DNA from: Paraflavisolibacter caeni
GTDB lineage: Bacteria > Bacteroidota > Bacteroidia > Chitinophagales > Chitinophagaceae
Direction: 5' to 3'
NCBI RefSeq assembly: GCF_025628885.1
Contig: NZ_JAOTIF010000008.1
Coordinates: forward strand, 1-64,000
DNA length: 64,000 nt
A program made the translations under genes and the position numbers. The notes beneath the pieces were generated by a model. That model saw only the letters and a list, made by a program, of their open reading frames with translations, had not been told where the DNA came from and did not search any database. Shown in pieces: positions 15,119 to 25,031 of the stretch (its first letter is position 1; every line of letters starts with the position of its first letter).

Positions 15119-18100
15119 TCAACACGTTTTAAAATCAAGTGTTAACTCTGGTAGTAAAACTTTTACTTCTTTATCTTTTTCAAGGTTATACCAATAAACA
15201 ATAAAATTCACTTTAGCTTCTGATATCTTATAGCCATTACTTGCCAAGCTATTTATCTTTTCCAAAAAAGGCTTTGAGAATTGAAGAACAGTCTCGCCTT
15301 TGCTATTGGTTAACCCTTCAGGTGTAATATTCAACATATGGCCGCTCCGTAAATGAGCTAACCTGTGTTGTACAAATTCAAAATAACCAAGCTTCACATC
15401 GTGATGTGTTAGTAACAAGGTAATGGCATTGACAGACGGATAATGGAAATTATCTTTTGTATAGGTAAGATTATTTACAAGGAAACCCTGCAAATAAGTG
15501 CCAGTATAATGAATAGCAAGGTTGGATTTTGCTCTTGTTAACGCAACATACAGCTGACGCTTACTTTCATCCGGAGCAATGTCAAACTTATTGAGCAGTA
15601 AAAACGTATTATCAAACTCCTTACCCTTGGCTTTGTGTATGGTAGAGACAATAATGACATCACCCGTAATGCGCACGAAATCCTCAAACTTTGACTCCAT
15701 CAGAAAAGCCTTCCAGTCGCTCTTATACTTACTGGCTGGGTTTATGCGCTCAAAATCTTCAATGATATACCGACACCACTCCAACTTGTTGCTTTCTTTG
15801 AACTCCTTGTTCAATTTGTTTTTGGCTTCTTCCCAATCTTCGTCATTTATGACAGGATTATTTTCTTGCTGCTGGTTTACCATATTTGTAAAAAAACGCA
15901 GCTCGCTCAAATGATACAGCTTAAAGTTATCATTACTTTGAATGAGACGGGCCGTATAGCCTTGCTTCAGGAGGAGCCCGGTTAGCTGTGCTGCTTCATC
16001 GTTTGTTTGGGTAAGTACACAAGTAGATCCTGCAAGACCGGTGGCATTTATATCGTCAACCAGTGGGGCGATCAAATGATCTGAAGCATATTGAACAATC
16101 TTTATATTCCCTGTTTCACCAGGCTTGTGAGGAGCTATAGGCTGATCCTTTAACCGGTTGGGCAGTCTTGTTGCCCATTGATTCGCCAGGTCTACTAAAT
16201 TGGCTTTGCAGCGATAGTTTGTTGTTAACTCGTACTTTACAGCGCCAGCCTCAATTAACTGCTGCATATACTTTGAGCTTGCCCCACGAAATCCAAATAT
16301 ATTCTGATCGTCATCACCCACCAGGATCATACGCAAATCCTCGTTCTGCTCAATTAAGGTTTGTACAAGGTTGTACTCATCGAGATTCATATCCTGAGCT
16401 TCATCGATCACTAATACGGTGCGTGTGATTTTACTTGGCTCAATATCTCCACTCTTTATTTTTTCAATTGCTGTCCGGATAATTGAATCTGACTGAGTCA
16501 GGTTGCCTACTTTACCTAACAGGTCAAAACAGAAGGAATGGAAGGTTTTGATGTCGACGAAATTGGCAGCGTTTCCAATTAACGCTAGCAGGCGTTTCTT
16601 GAATTCTGTGGCAGCAGCCCTGGAGAATGTAAGCATCAACAACTGTTCGTGTTTTACATCTTCCATTAAGAGTAAGGAGGCTAATTTGTGGACCAGTACA
16701 CGGGTTTTGCCACTGCCCGGACCGGCGGCTACTACTATAGGCTTGTTGGTTTTATCCAGAATGATCTTCTGTTGTGCAGGAGAAAGATCGAGGATCAACT
16801 GCCGGAACTTTGCAGGCGTCATGGTTCTTCCGATTTCCTCCTGCCTTTCTTTGCCTGGGAAATATTTATTCAGGAACGAGGTATAGTTTAGTCGGAAATA
16901 ATCATCTACAAATTGCAGGGCGTCTTTGTAGTCCTGAATCATCTTTTTGGCATATTCACCTACTATATGAATTTGATGCACCTTACTTTGGTAAAACTGG
17001 GACAACTTCTGGTAGTCGGAGTCCTTGTACTGGATCCTATTATTCTGTTGCAATTTTTTAATTTCCAACTTATTGTATACCACCAGGAAGCCACCCTCAA
17101 TTTTAATTGCTTCTATCCTGGACAGGTAAAACAGGGTATCCTCTATATCGTCGAGGGAAACTTTCATGCTAAACAGGCCAGATCCTTTCTCTGCAGCCTC
17201 TTTCAATTCTAACTCTGAAAACTCAATGAGCACTTCATCTGCGTCTATTTTTGAATCTTTCAGGTCATTGATCTTTTGGTACAGATATTCAATAATAAAA
17301 CGGGCTAAGAAATGCCTCTTGGCCATTTTATCTTTAAGTTCATCTTTTGCACTGAGAACTATTATTTGAATCAGATTTTTAGTGTATTCAAGTGGTTCCT
17401 TTTTGATCCAGTTCTTGACAGTCCAGAAGTTGAGCAGCGTTTTTATTTTATTGAGTGATACATCTTTACAACCGCTTTCGCTGGCCTGTTCGTTGATCTC
17501 TTTTAAATTGTAAGTAGCTTCTTCTCCGTCTTTCAGTGTCTTGAAGAAAAACTCTTCGAGCATCCGGTATTTTTCTACAACAGCTAATGAACGGTTGCTG
17601 TTCTCTCCTTTTCGAATAAAGGCGGTTAGGTCTTTAGCTCCTGCAAGGATCTTTTCATCACTCAGGAGGTTGACAATTTTGATTACTTCTTTATTGTCTA
17701 TGCCCAGGTGATCGGAGATATAATCTATCCTGGATTCTGCTATTTCTTCTGTTGCCAGCCGCTTGCTCTTACTGGAAAACAGCTTTTTGATGATCCTTTC
17801 GGCTCTTACCTTTTCCTCATCATTGAACTTTGCAGAAACTTTGATCTTTTCAATTGCCTCCTGCGCAGTCTTTGCCAGGATACTATCGGCATACACCCGG
17901 GGTTTGTTCTGTCCTCTTTTTATATAACGAGCATCTTCAAGGGCTGCAATGGCGGTGATCACCCTTGTCTCAACATCTTTAATGTTATCATCCCAACCAG
18001 CTTTCCTTGCTATTTCCAAGGCAGAATTGGTTACCCTATCTTTTGTCTTCGCCAGTTCTTTAATTGCTTTCCAGATCTGGTTGATTTCTTTACAATTCAG

Positions 18101-19954
18101 CTTTGTCTGGTTGAGCAGGATAAAGTGCTTGTCCAGATCTTCTTCATTAAACAGCACATAACAGTCTGCTACTATGGTTTCCTTCCGTCCTGCCCGGCCT
18201 GCCTCCTGCACATAGTTTTCCAGAGAGTCGGATATTTCATAATGGATGACCATACCCACATTGTCCTTATCCACGCCCATACCAAAGGCGGATGTAGCCA
18301 CCATAATTTCCACATCTCCTTTTATAAAAGCTTCCTGGTTCTCTATCTTTTCATCTTTGTCCATCTTGCCATGGTAGGGTTTGGCATTAAAGCCATCATC
18401 GCACAATCGCTTTGCGAGCTGGTAGGCCCTTTTGGTACGGGATACGTATATGATGGTTGGGCACTGCTTTTCATCAAGCAGCCGCCGCACTTCGGCATAC
18501 TTTTCTTCATCGCTTTCCTTAGGAAATACCTTGTAGTGCAGGTTGGTACGGGAAGCGCTGGCTCTGAATATTTCCAGATCCAGTTCGAGGTTTTCTTTGA
18601 AATAGGTGCGAATGTCTTCGATTACTTTTTGTTTGGCTGTGGCCGTGAAGCACGATACCGGTATCTTCTCTTTGAGTCCTTTCTTTTCCTGTAAGTTTTT
18701 AATGAATTCTGCGATATAGAGGTAATCTACCCGGAAATCCTGTCCCCAGGAGGAAAAACAGTGCGCTTCGTCAATGACGAAACGGGCTATCTTTCTTCCC
18801 AGTAAGAGGCGCTCTATGGTAGCAGACCTCAGTGACTCGGGCGATATATACAAAATGTTGGCAATGGCAGTATCTTTCTCTATCCCTTCTATGCGCTCTA
18901 TGGCGTTTTGACGTGCAACAGGATCAAGCAGCCCATTGATGGTGACGGCGTCATTTATATCTTTCCCTATTAGATTATCTACCTGGTCTTTCATTAAAGA
19001 TTGCAAGGGAGAAATGACTACAGTGAGGGCCCTGGCATTCTCTCCACTCATGAGGGCCGGAATCTGAAACGTAATGGACTTACCTCCTCCTGTTGGGAAT
19101 ACTGCCAGTAAAGATTTGTTGTTTATGGCTGCTCGTACTGCATTTTCCTGCAATGGTTTGCCATCATAGGAGCGAAAGGAGGTATGATTGAAATACCGGT
19201 TTAATGCTTTGACAGGATCTAAGGCTGCATCGCAGTAGGAACATCCAGTAATACATGGATTGTTTTTGAGCAGGAACATGATCCGGTCCACATCCGGGAA
19301 TGAATGCAATACCCAGGAAGGTGTAATGGAGTTCCTGTTAGAAACATTGATCAAGGCTAGGCAATAGGCTAACGAGACAGGGCTTTTTGCGATGAGATTT
19401 CCGAGATCTGCGTTTTGACAAATCTTATTTTCAAATGTTGAGCAGATGAGGCTTTCCAGTTCGTGGCTAGAAATGGGGTTTGCGTAGTTGAGGAATGAGA
19501 AGAAGCAGGAAAATTCGGTTTGCTGGTGCAACAGGTTGAAGTAGATGGTTTGAAGGGGTTGGGAGAGCTTGTTGAAAGCTGCCACTTCATCGTAAAAGAG
19601 ATCTCTCGCTTTTTTGGAATCGTTTACAGGGTTGTTTCTTTCTTCCGATTGCAGTTTATCGTCCTTCAACAAGCCGTGGTACGGGTATGAAGGGAAGAGC
19701 AGCGGAGAAAGAAAAAGGGTATCAATGGCATTGTTGATGCCAAAGGTATTGTTGCCCGTGTGTTGCTGGAGGTAAACAAGGTCGTGCCTGAAGATGTTGT
19801 GCCCGCAGATGAAATCGCTGCCGTTTATGAATTCGAGGAACTTGGGTACGGAGATGTCGTGGAAAGTAGCGCCGTCGGCTTTTAGGCAGCCAATATCTGA
19901 GATTTGGCTGGTCTTTGGGATTGTTTCCAGATCAAAAAAAGCAACAGTTTTCAT
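15119..19954 (-). CDS. exonuclease-RecQ-UvrD fusion helicase
   Basis: This 1611-residue protein has three enzyme modules. Residues 1-120 form a DEDD-type 3'-5' exonuclease domain (FFDLET with D8 and E10, GHNIFRHD with D58). A CxxxCxxC-like knuckle follows at 234-241. A RecQ-type superfamily 2 helicase starts near 270 (Walker A TGGGKS at 288-293, DEAH at 395-398, then FTATAKQKV and HYEISDSLENYVQEAGRAGR). The C-terminal third is a UvrD-type superfamily 1 helicase (AAGPGSGKTRVL, VIDEAQDMNLDE, GDDDQNIFGFRGAS, and later STIHKAKGKEFD). It leads an operon with mrr and the viroplasmin-domain gene. A DNA-processing defence or repair role fits. The family resemblance is clear; the biological role is not. 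Confidence 0.92.
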   Translation of the reverse strand: MKTVAFFDLETIPKTSQISDIGCLKADGATFHDISVPKFLEFINGSDFICGHNIFRHDLVYLQQHTGNNTFGINNAIDTLFLSPLLFPSYPYHGLLKDDKLQSEERNNPVNDSKKARDLFYDEVAAFNKLSQPLQTIYFNLLHQQTEFSCFFSFLNYANPISSHELESLICSTFENKICQNADLGNLIAKSPVSLAYCLALINVSNRNSITPSWVLHSFPDVDRIMFLLKNNPCITGCSYCDAALDPVKALNRYFNHTSFRSYDGKPLQENAVRAAINNKSLLAVFPTGGGKSITFQIPALMSGENARALTVVISPLQSLMKDQVDNLIGKDINDAVTINGLLDPVARQNAIERIEGIEKDTAIANILYISPESLRSATIERLLLGRKIARFVIDEAHCFSSWGQDFRVDYLYIAEFIKNLQEKKGLKEKIPVSCFTATAKQKVIEDIRTYFKENLELDLEIFRASASRTNLHYKVFPKESDEEKYAEVRRLLDEKQCPTIIYVSRTKRAYQLAKRLCDDGFNAKPYHGKMDKDEKIENQEAFIKGDVEIMVATSAFGMGVDKDNVGMVIHYEISDSLENYVQEAGRAGRKETIVADCYVLFNEEDLDKHFILLNQTKLNCKEINQIWKAIKELAKTKDRVTNSALEIARKAGWDDNIKDVETRVITAIAALEDARYIKRGQNKPRVYADSILAKTAQEAIEKIKVSAKFNDEEKVRAERIIKKLFSSKSKRLATEEIAESRIDYISDHLGIDNKEVIKIVNLLSDEKILAGAKDLTAFIRKGENSNRSLAVVEKYRMLEEFFFKTLKDGEEATYNLKEINEQASESGCKDVSLNKIKTLLNFWTVKNWIKKEPLEYTKNLIQIIVLSAKDELKDKMAKRHFLARFIIEYLYQKINDLKDSKIDADEVLIEFSELELKEAAEKGSGLFSMKVSLDDIEDTLFYLSRIEAIKIEGGFLVVYNKLEIKKLQQNNRIQYKDSDYQKLSQFYQSKVHQIHIVGEYAKKMIQDYKDALQFVDDYFRLNYTSFLNKYFPGKERQEEIGRTMTPAKFRQLILDLSPAQQKIILDKTNKPIVVAAGPGSGKTRVLVHKLASLLLMEDVKHEQLLMLTFSRAAATEFKKRLLALIGNAANFVDIKTFHSFCFDLLGKVGNLTQSDSIIRTAIEKIKSGDIEPSKITRTVLVIDEAQDMNLDEYNLVQTLIEQNEDLRMILVGDDDQNIFGFRGASSKYMQQLIEAGAVKYELTTNYRCKANLVDLANQWATRLPNRLKDQPIAPHKPGETGNIKIVQYASDHLIAPLVDDINATGLAGSTCVLTQTNDEAAQLTGLLLKQGYTARLIQSNDNFKLYHLSELRFFTNMVNQQQENNPVINDEDWEEAKNKLNKEFKESNKLEWCRYIIEDFERINPASKYKSDWKAFLMESKFEDFVRITGDVIIVSTIHKAKGKEFDNTFLLLNKFDIAPDESKRQLYVALTRAKSNLAIHYTGTYLQGFLVNNLTYTKDNFHYPSVNAITLLLTHHDVKLGYFEFVQHRLAHLRSGHMLNITPEGLTNSKGETVLQFSKPFLEKINSLASNGYKISEAKVNFIVYWYNLEKDKEVKVLLPELTLDFKTC

Positions 19955-20040
19955 TGGCGGTTAGTTCGGTTAGGCGACTTCGTTCTGAATCAATGAGTTG
20001 TGGGGTGATTCAGGGTTTTGCTAATGTAATAAAATATTTT
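19931..20040. repeat. direct repeat copy B (intact helicase 5' end and leader)
   Basis: This is the partner of 6901-7010. It spans the first eight codons of the helicase gene and ~85 bases of leader, including the imperfect palindrome CTGAATCA...TGATTCAG. The palindrome may be a regulatory site of the helicase operon, since it lies just upstream of the start. Confidence 0.85.
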
Positions 20041-20113
20041 ATTGCATAAGTGAGAATTTCAGTTAACAAAACTCTACCTACAAACTGACCGAAAAAGAGG
20101 TATGCTTACATTA

Positions 20114-21955
20114 TCAATTTACTTTTGCAGTTAGAACAAGAGTCATAGTTGGTGTGATTACTAAATCATCGCTAGGCTCCCCTATATCTTTCTCATCTGT
20201 TGGCTTTGGACGAATATCTATCTTCCATCTAACACGTTCCAGTTTACAAAGCTCTAATAACTCTTTGAGTGTAGGCGATTCTTTCAGTGTTATTGAAAAG
20301 CTCTCTGTATTCCCTTCAGTGTCTTTCAACTCTATTCTATTTGTAGAGAGCTCTGAAGAAAGTAATTCAGCTATAGGCACTTTCCTTGAAATAATTGGAT
20401 ACCAGACAGATTGATCTACAACATAAATGTTTATCAGCCTAATATTCTTTACAACATTGTTATTTAAGAAAAGTTTTATTCCACGAATAGTTTGAGCAAA
20501 AGGATGAATTGGGTGCCATGGTCTACTTCGTCCTGACGCGATCGGCCCTAAATGAACTATTTCAAACTTTGCATTATCAATTTGAACCAAACCTGCACAT
20601 ATAGCCTCGGGAATTATTGATAGATCACGTCGATCATGATGATATCCTCTTAAATCACGTCTTCGTGCTGCGATAGCAAATATTGGAGCCTTGCCATAAC
20701 GGAAAACATAGGAGGGCCGCTTATCCAGGGGAATCCAATCAGAAGAGCTCTCGAATAAATTTGCTTCTTTTGCTTTCTTCAAGAAAGATTCTGCCTGAGC
20801 ACCTTCTTTAGGGGAATTATTCTCACGGCCAACGCTCACAACCGAACACTCCTTATTGTTGTTTTCTGGTAATGGCAACCTCGACTTATTTAGGATAACC
20901 TTAAAGGGAATTGGCTCATCGGTTTGCGTATTAGCAGCTACTGTATAGCCAATTTCGCTAAAATGTACGATCCCTTGGGATAGAATATCAATTGAATTTT
21001 CAGTACTTGGCCAATACCTTACTTGGTTTGCCAATGCATCGAGATATTGAGGAATTTCATTATGATTGTTATAAAAAACTGGAATAATTCCTAATCGCGC
21101 TTGTAGAAATGATGAATCAAAGCGTTCTCTTTCCTTCTGATCTACCAAAGCAAAATGCGGATACGGTCCAGAACCATGATGATAAATAATTTCACTAAAT
21201 AGATTCACTAAGTAATCTTCTAAGATTCCAGATCCTATAAACAGAAGGGAGCGACGGCGGAATACCTCGGAAAAGGCTCGCCTAAAGTGTTCATCAGCAT
21301 TAATAGCTCTTTGATATTGTTGATGGCCAACAACCAGTTGATTGATTAGCAATCTGCGTCTATCTGGATCTCTTATTATTTCTTCAGGCTTTTCGACCTG
21401 ACCTCCTAAAAATCCTTGAAGAGTCCAGAGTATTGGGTATGAATCTTCATCGAGAGAACGTAGAACTTGATGACAGTCTTCAAGGCTCCTGCCCATTACT
21501 ACGGGATATGGTCTTTTACGCGGAAACTCTTTATTAGTTTCATCTATAGTGGCAGCGCTCCAATAAAGATCATCATAATTTGTTGTTAACACCAATGGCC
21601 AAAAGAGTTTAGCAAGTGCCTTTGTTTGGATTGGAATTTTAGGTTCATCTTTTTCCTTTGAGTCACACGCTTTTAGAGCATTACGATATTTAACCGCACG
21701 ACTTTCATAATCAAGTGCCCGCAAAGCTGTTACTGCAATATCTGCAATTCGGTATAACTCATATGCCTCTACTCTTTTATTTTCCTCTAATGCTTTCGGT
21801 ATGGCAATACCTGCTTCTTTTGCAATCTTTTTTATAAACTGGGTCCAATCAGTGCAAGTAGGGCGACTCATGCCAGAACCAATAAATGGAACTAAAATGC
21901 CTTGTCGGTAAAGAGCAGCAATATGAGAGACTACATCTTTAAATTCAAGACTCAT
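20114..21955 (-). CDS. SIR2-family protein (probable defence NADase)
   Basis: This 613-residue protein has a SIR2_2 domain in the first ~300 residues: LVPFIGSGMSRP at 21-32 (nucleotide loop), LVLTTNYDDLYW at 121-132 with the catalytic-type N126, and SLLFIGSGILEDYLVNLF at the end of the fold. Where most SIR2 proteins have a histidine before glycine, the strand here reads ILWTLQGFLGG, so the usual His seems to be Gln180. The C-terminal ~300 residues contain FAIAARRRDLRGY and a long strand-rich module I cannot name, perhaps a sensor. Stand-alone SIR2 proteins in bacteria deplete NAD during phage infection; that role is inferred from family and island context. A perfect palindrome lies ~55 bases upstream. 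Confidence 0.82.
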   Translation of the reverse strand: MSLEFKDVVSHIAALYRQGILVPFIGSGMSRPTCTDWTQFIKKIAKEAGIAIPKALEENKRVEAYELYRIADIAVTALRALDYESRAVKYRNALKACDSKEKDEPKIPIQTKALAKLFWPLVLTTNYDDLYWSAATIDETNKEFPRKRPYPVVMGRSLEDCHQVLRSLDEDSYPILWTLQGFLGGQVEKPEEIIRDPDRRRLLINQLVVGHQQYQRAINADEHFRRAFSEVFRRRSLLFIGSGILEDYLVNLFSEIIYHHGSGPYPHFALVDQKERERFDSSFLQARLGIIPVFYNNHNEIPQYLDALANQVRYWPSTENSIDILSQGIVHFSEIGYTVAANTQTDEPIPFKVILNKSRLPLPENNNKECSVVSVGRENNSPKEGAQAESFLKKAKEANLFESSSDWIPLDKRPSYVFRYGKAPIFAIAARRRDLRGYHHDRRDLSIIPEAICAGLVQIDNAKFEIVHLGPIASGRSRPWHPIHPFAQTIRGIKLFLNNNVVKNIRLINIYVVDQSVWYPIISRKVPIAELLSSELSTNRIELKDTEGNTESFSITLKESPTLKELLELCKLERVRWKIDIRPKPTDEKDIGEPSDDLVITPTMTLVLTAKVN

Positions 21956-22634
21956 ATATTATTATCTTTAATAGTAATAGCTTTTTTTACATCTTTTATA
22001 ATCTAGAAATCTGTAATAATTATATTATTACAGATCTCTTTGCATAAGTGAACTATATTAAGTCTCAGTTCAGAAGAAAGTTGCCATACCAAATCTTTTC
22101 CTTAGGGTAGCACCAATTATTTTTGAAGCTTGTTAATACATACATTAAATTTACAATATATTTCTGCAATTTCAAATAGCTTGGTTGTATAATCTGAAAC
22201 TTTCCTATAGGGAAATACGTTGGCATGTAAGTCAATGTCTAAAAAAGCCCTTAAAATATTCTTCTTTCCTGATCCTGAAGCTTGGAAGAATTTCGACTTT
22301 GAAAGCGATCAAAACACTGTTGATTTTTTGGAAGACATTCTATTAAAGGAACTTATTTTCGATGTTTGTAGTTGTATCTTCTTTTTGCAGTACATTAATT
22401 AGCTCAATCAGATTAAAAATCTCATTTTTTATAGTTTCCAGTTCTCTTACATTCATCTCATACATCTGTTGCCGTCCTGAGTTGGGAAGAATCGATGAAT
22501 AGCCCCTTGGAAATTTCTGAAAACGTTTTCCAATTTAAAGTATACTGGATAGTTTTGACTCCAGTGTGCCGATTAACTCTTCTCTTTTTGATATAAAGTT
22601 TTTTGGTAATTGAGCGTTAGGTCTATAGCTCTTT
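21956..22634. other. gap between SIR2 and trypsin-like genes; possible gene remnants
   Basis: No confident gene is seen. A 40-codon minus-strand frame at 22343-22465 (with NVRELETIKNEIFNLIELIN) has a coiled-coil-like pattern and may be the tail of a decayed gene. A 60-codon plus-strand frame at 22220-22402 overlaps it and is unsupported. The palindrome at 22009-22035 is listed separately. Confidence 0.4.
22009..22035. promoter_or_regulatory. perfect palindrome upstream of the SIR2 gene
   Basis: ATCTGTAATAAT and its exact reverse complement flank three bases (TAT), 54-80 bases before the SIR2 start. The AT-rich, symmetrical form without a T-run suggests a dimeric repressor site. No regulator gene is adjacent. 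Confidence 0.6.
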
Positions 22635-25031
22635 TTATTTGACCAGTATATTTTCAATAGTATCTAAATGTAATGAGGGCAACTCGTCCGGATTTCGATA
22701 AAGTGCAATTAGTTTATCTTGAGAAATAGACCGTTTATACTCACTTGTAGTTTGTGATACATCCCAAGCAGCATTCCAAATTGCAGCCAAAACCCGGCAC
22801 CCCCTTGCCATACATTCTACCGTTAGTTCGCCAAATTCATCATGCAACTCCTTGGCGATGTTTTGGTGCCCCTTAGCTTTTTTATACACTTCAACTATGT
22901 CTTTTGGATTAATGTCAGTTTGCGTAACCTTCATCAACTGCAGGACCGCAAAACCTGCTTCCTGACCATTTCCAATCGGTATTAATAGCTCCTGCATGAT
23001 CCTGCTTTCATTATCATTGATTATTTCCTTAATCTTTGGAAGCATGACGTGAATAAAGTCATCTATCATGTTATCTTCATAAGCTACGTGTACACCGTTT
23101 CCCGGGTTTATAATCTTTTCGTACGGTATGCCTTTGGGATGACGCGAGCCGCCACGTGGAGGGGTATACATTATGGTTTCATTGTCAGCAGGATCACCGT
23201 CGCTCATAAAAGAGCTATGTAAGGGCTGACAGGCATCACCAACATAGTGCGCCAATACTCCAGCGCCGAAAATAAACTTGTCATGTTCACGGTTTTTCAA
23301 TGCAGCTACCATGTAATCAAATATCTGCCATACCCTGAAGCAAAGAAGACCTCGTTTCTTTTTTTCACGCGCATCAGGTGTATGTCCCATTGCTTTATCT
23401 ACCTCATTATAATAATGCTGCCAAGTCTGTACAGTTAGGTCTGCAGCCGTGGGACAAAAATCATATAAATTGCCGTTCTCTGTAACATAATCTGCATCAG
23501 CATAGTGATTGGGGTTTTCATCACCTTTGCGTCCCCATTCAAAACCTTTTGGATTCCCTTCTTTATCGATATATGACTTTGATTGCTTCCAAATAATATC
23601 TGGCACATCTGCTAAAGGACAAAAACCTTCGTCCGGATTTTTGGAGAGGTCTGGATTGTCTTTAGCAGCCAAGTCTCGGGTAATTTTCCTTGATTGAAAA
23701 CTGATATTGTTGATGTTGGCTCTCATTAAAGCTGCAAGATTTTCATTCAGGATACAATCAATGGCCAAGCTACCAACCGAATAATGGCCCACCTTACCCC
23801 ACGAGTAATCAAGGGCTACGTTACAGCCCCGAACAAGTTCCACATCAAGTTCACGGCAAATGTTGCTAAGTGCAGTAGACATTGAGTAACTGAAATGTTT
23901 CTTTTGATTACCTACAAAGAATTGGTGCTGGCCCCAATGTAAGGCAAATGGTTGCAATTTTGGTTTGTTATTTTCGTCTATTGTTTCAAGTAACCACAGC
24001 ATGCCACTATCCCCATAGTCAACACGAAGTGTTTGGCCATTACGACCACCAATTAAAAAGTCACTCACATACTCAACGCCCCCAACAGACTTATACCGGT
24101 AAAAAAGGGCAAGTATTTGGCCTTCCGTTAAATGGGAAATAGCACCGTATCCCCGCACCAAGCCATTTCCTGCGGGCAATTTTTCTTTTTTATCCTCACC
24201 ATTCTTAAATGTATAGGTTGCAATCAATGACAGATCAAGATTGAATGTGTTTAGATCGTAAAGTTCATCCAATTCGCCAATCTCCAAAATTGCTGTTTTC
24301 CACCGATTGATATCGGAAACTTTAATGAGGCCAACGTCGCAATTAACTTGCATATTTTTAACCGCCCATTCTGGATACCACCTTGCAAACTCAGCCTTGC
24401 TTATAGCTTTTCCGCTGCTGATACCTATAACGATTGGTTTGTTGCCAAACAGTGTTTCTATTTCTTCAGCACTCTCCCCCGTTACGTGCTTATTAGTCAG
24501 TGCAAAATATGAATGCCCATCTGTAACCAGGCAAGCCACCGTCGCTACATGGTCACTTCCTTGAACATTGACAATAACAGGAAATCCCCCGCCAACCAAA
24601 TTGGTTGGGAAAATGAGTTTATCAAAGTTTACCAAGTTACTTCCAGTATTATTTTGTGGCGCTTCAACAACACAGATGGGAACTACCCGCCCATCCGGCA
24701 TAAAGACGGACCTCGGAACGATGTTGCTAGCTCCTTGTTTGATTAAATCTGCGTCGTCTTCCCATTTATTAACAAATACGAGAATACACGGCCAGGATAT
24801 ATCTATGACACAACTGTTTTCTATAGTTCTTTTTGAACCGCTATGCAAAGGCCGGTAGCTACCGTTCATATCGATATCTTCCTCTCTAATCAGGTATCGC
24901 CCAATGGCCGTTGCTACAACATTTCTTTTGTTAATCAAGTGTGCGTGAAAAGTGTCTCTTGCCTCGATTAAATCTTTAATCGAAAGACTGCTGAAATTAT
25001 AACGGCTGTTAGTTTTATTTTGCATATCCAT
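22635..25031 (-). CDS. trypsin-like protease / S1-P1 nuclease-like fusion protein
   Basis: This 798-residue protein joins two enzymes. Residues ~140-350 form a chymotrypsin-type serine protease with FALTNKHVTGE (H182), NCDVGLIKV (D232) and YGDSGMLWL (S342). Residues ~500-770 match the S1/P1 nuclease and zinc phospholipase C fold: NPNHYADAD at 506-514 and FGAGVLAHYVGDACQPLHSSF at 588-608, whose H595, D599 and H605 are zinc-ligand positions. There is no signal peptide, which is notable because S1/P1 enzymes are normally exported; this one is presumably cytoplasmic. In such fusions the protease may be a sensor or processing module and the zinc enzyme the toxic effector. It is monocistronic at the right end of the defence-like array. 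Confidence 0.82.
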   Translation of the reverse strand: MDMQNKTNSRYNFSSLSIKDLIEARDTFHAHLINKRNVVATAIGRYLIREEDIDMNGSYRPLHSGSKRTIENSCVIDISWPCILVFVNKWEDDADLIKQGASNIVPRSVFMPDGRVVPICVVEAPQNNTGSNLVNFDKLIFPTNLVGGGFPVIVNVQGSDHVATVACLVTDGHSYFALTNKHVTGESAEEIETLFGNKPIVIGISSGKAISKAEFARWYPEWAVKNMQVNCDVGLIKVSDINRWKTAILEIGELDELYDLNTFNLDLSLIATYTFKNGEDKKEKLPAGNGLVRGYGAISHLTEGQILALFYRYKSVGGVEYVSDFLIGGRNGQTLRVDYGDSGMLWLLETIDENNKPKLQPFALHWGQHQFFVGNQKKHFSYSMSTALSNICRELDVELVRGCNVALDYSWGKVGHYSVGSLAIDCILNENLAALMRANINNISFQSRKITRDLAAKDNPDLSKNPDEGFCPLADVPDIIWKQSKSYIDKEGNPKGFEWGRKGDENPNHYADADYVTENGNLYDFCPTAADLTVQTWQHYYNEVDKAMGHTPDAREKKKRGLLCFRVWQIFDYMVAALKNREHDKFIFGAGVLAHYVGDACQPLHSSFMSDGDPADNETIMYTPPRGGSRHPKGIPYEKIINPGNGVHVAYEDNMIDDFIHVMLPKIKEIINDNESRIMQELLIPIGNGQEAGFAVLQLMKVTQTDINPKDIVEVYKKAKGHQNIAKELHDEFGELTVECMARGCRVLAAIWNAAWDVSQTTSEYKRSISQDKLIALYRNPDELPSLHLDTIENILVK

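Noticed and set aside
17708-18694. 328-codon plus-strand frame inside the giant helicase gene
   Set aside because: It is antisense to conserved RecQ motifs and its Phe/Cys-rich composition is typical of a mirror frame.
22220-22402. 60-codon plus-strand frame upstream of the trypsin-like gene
   Set aside because: It has no leader signal or relatives I recognise, and a minus-strand frame overlaps it; left as part of an unassigned gap.
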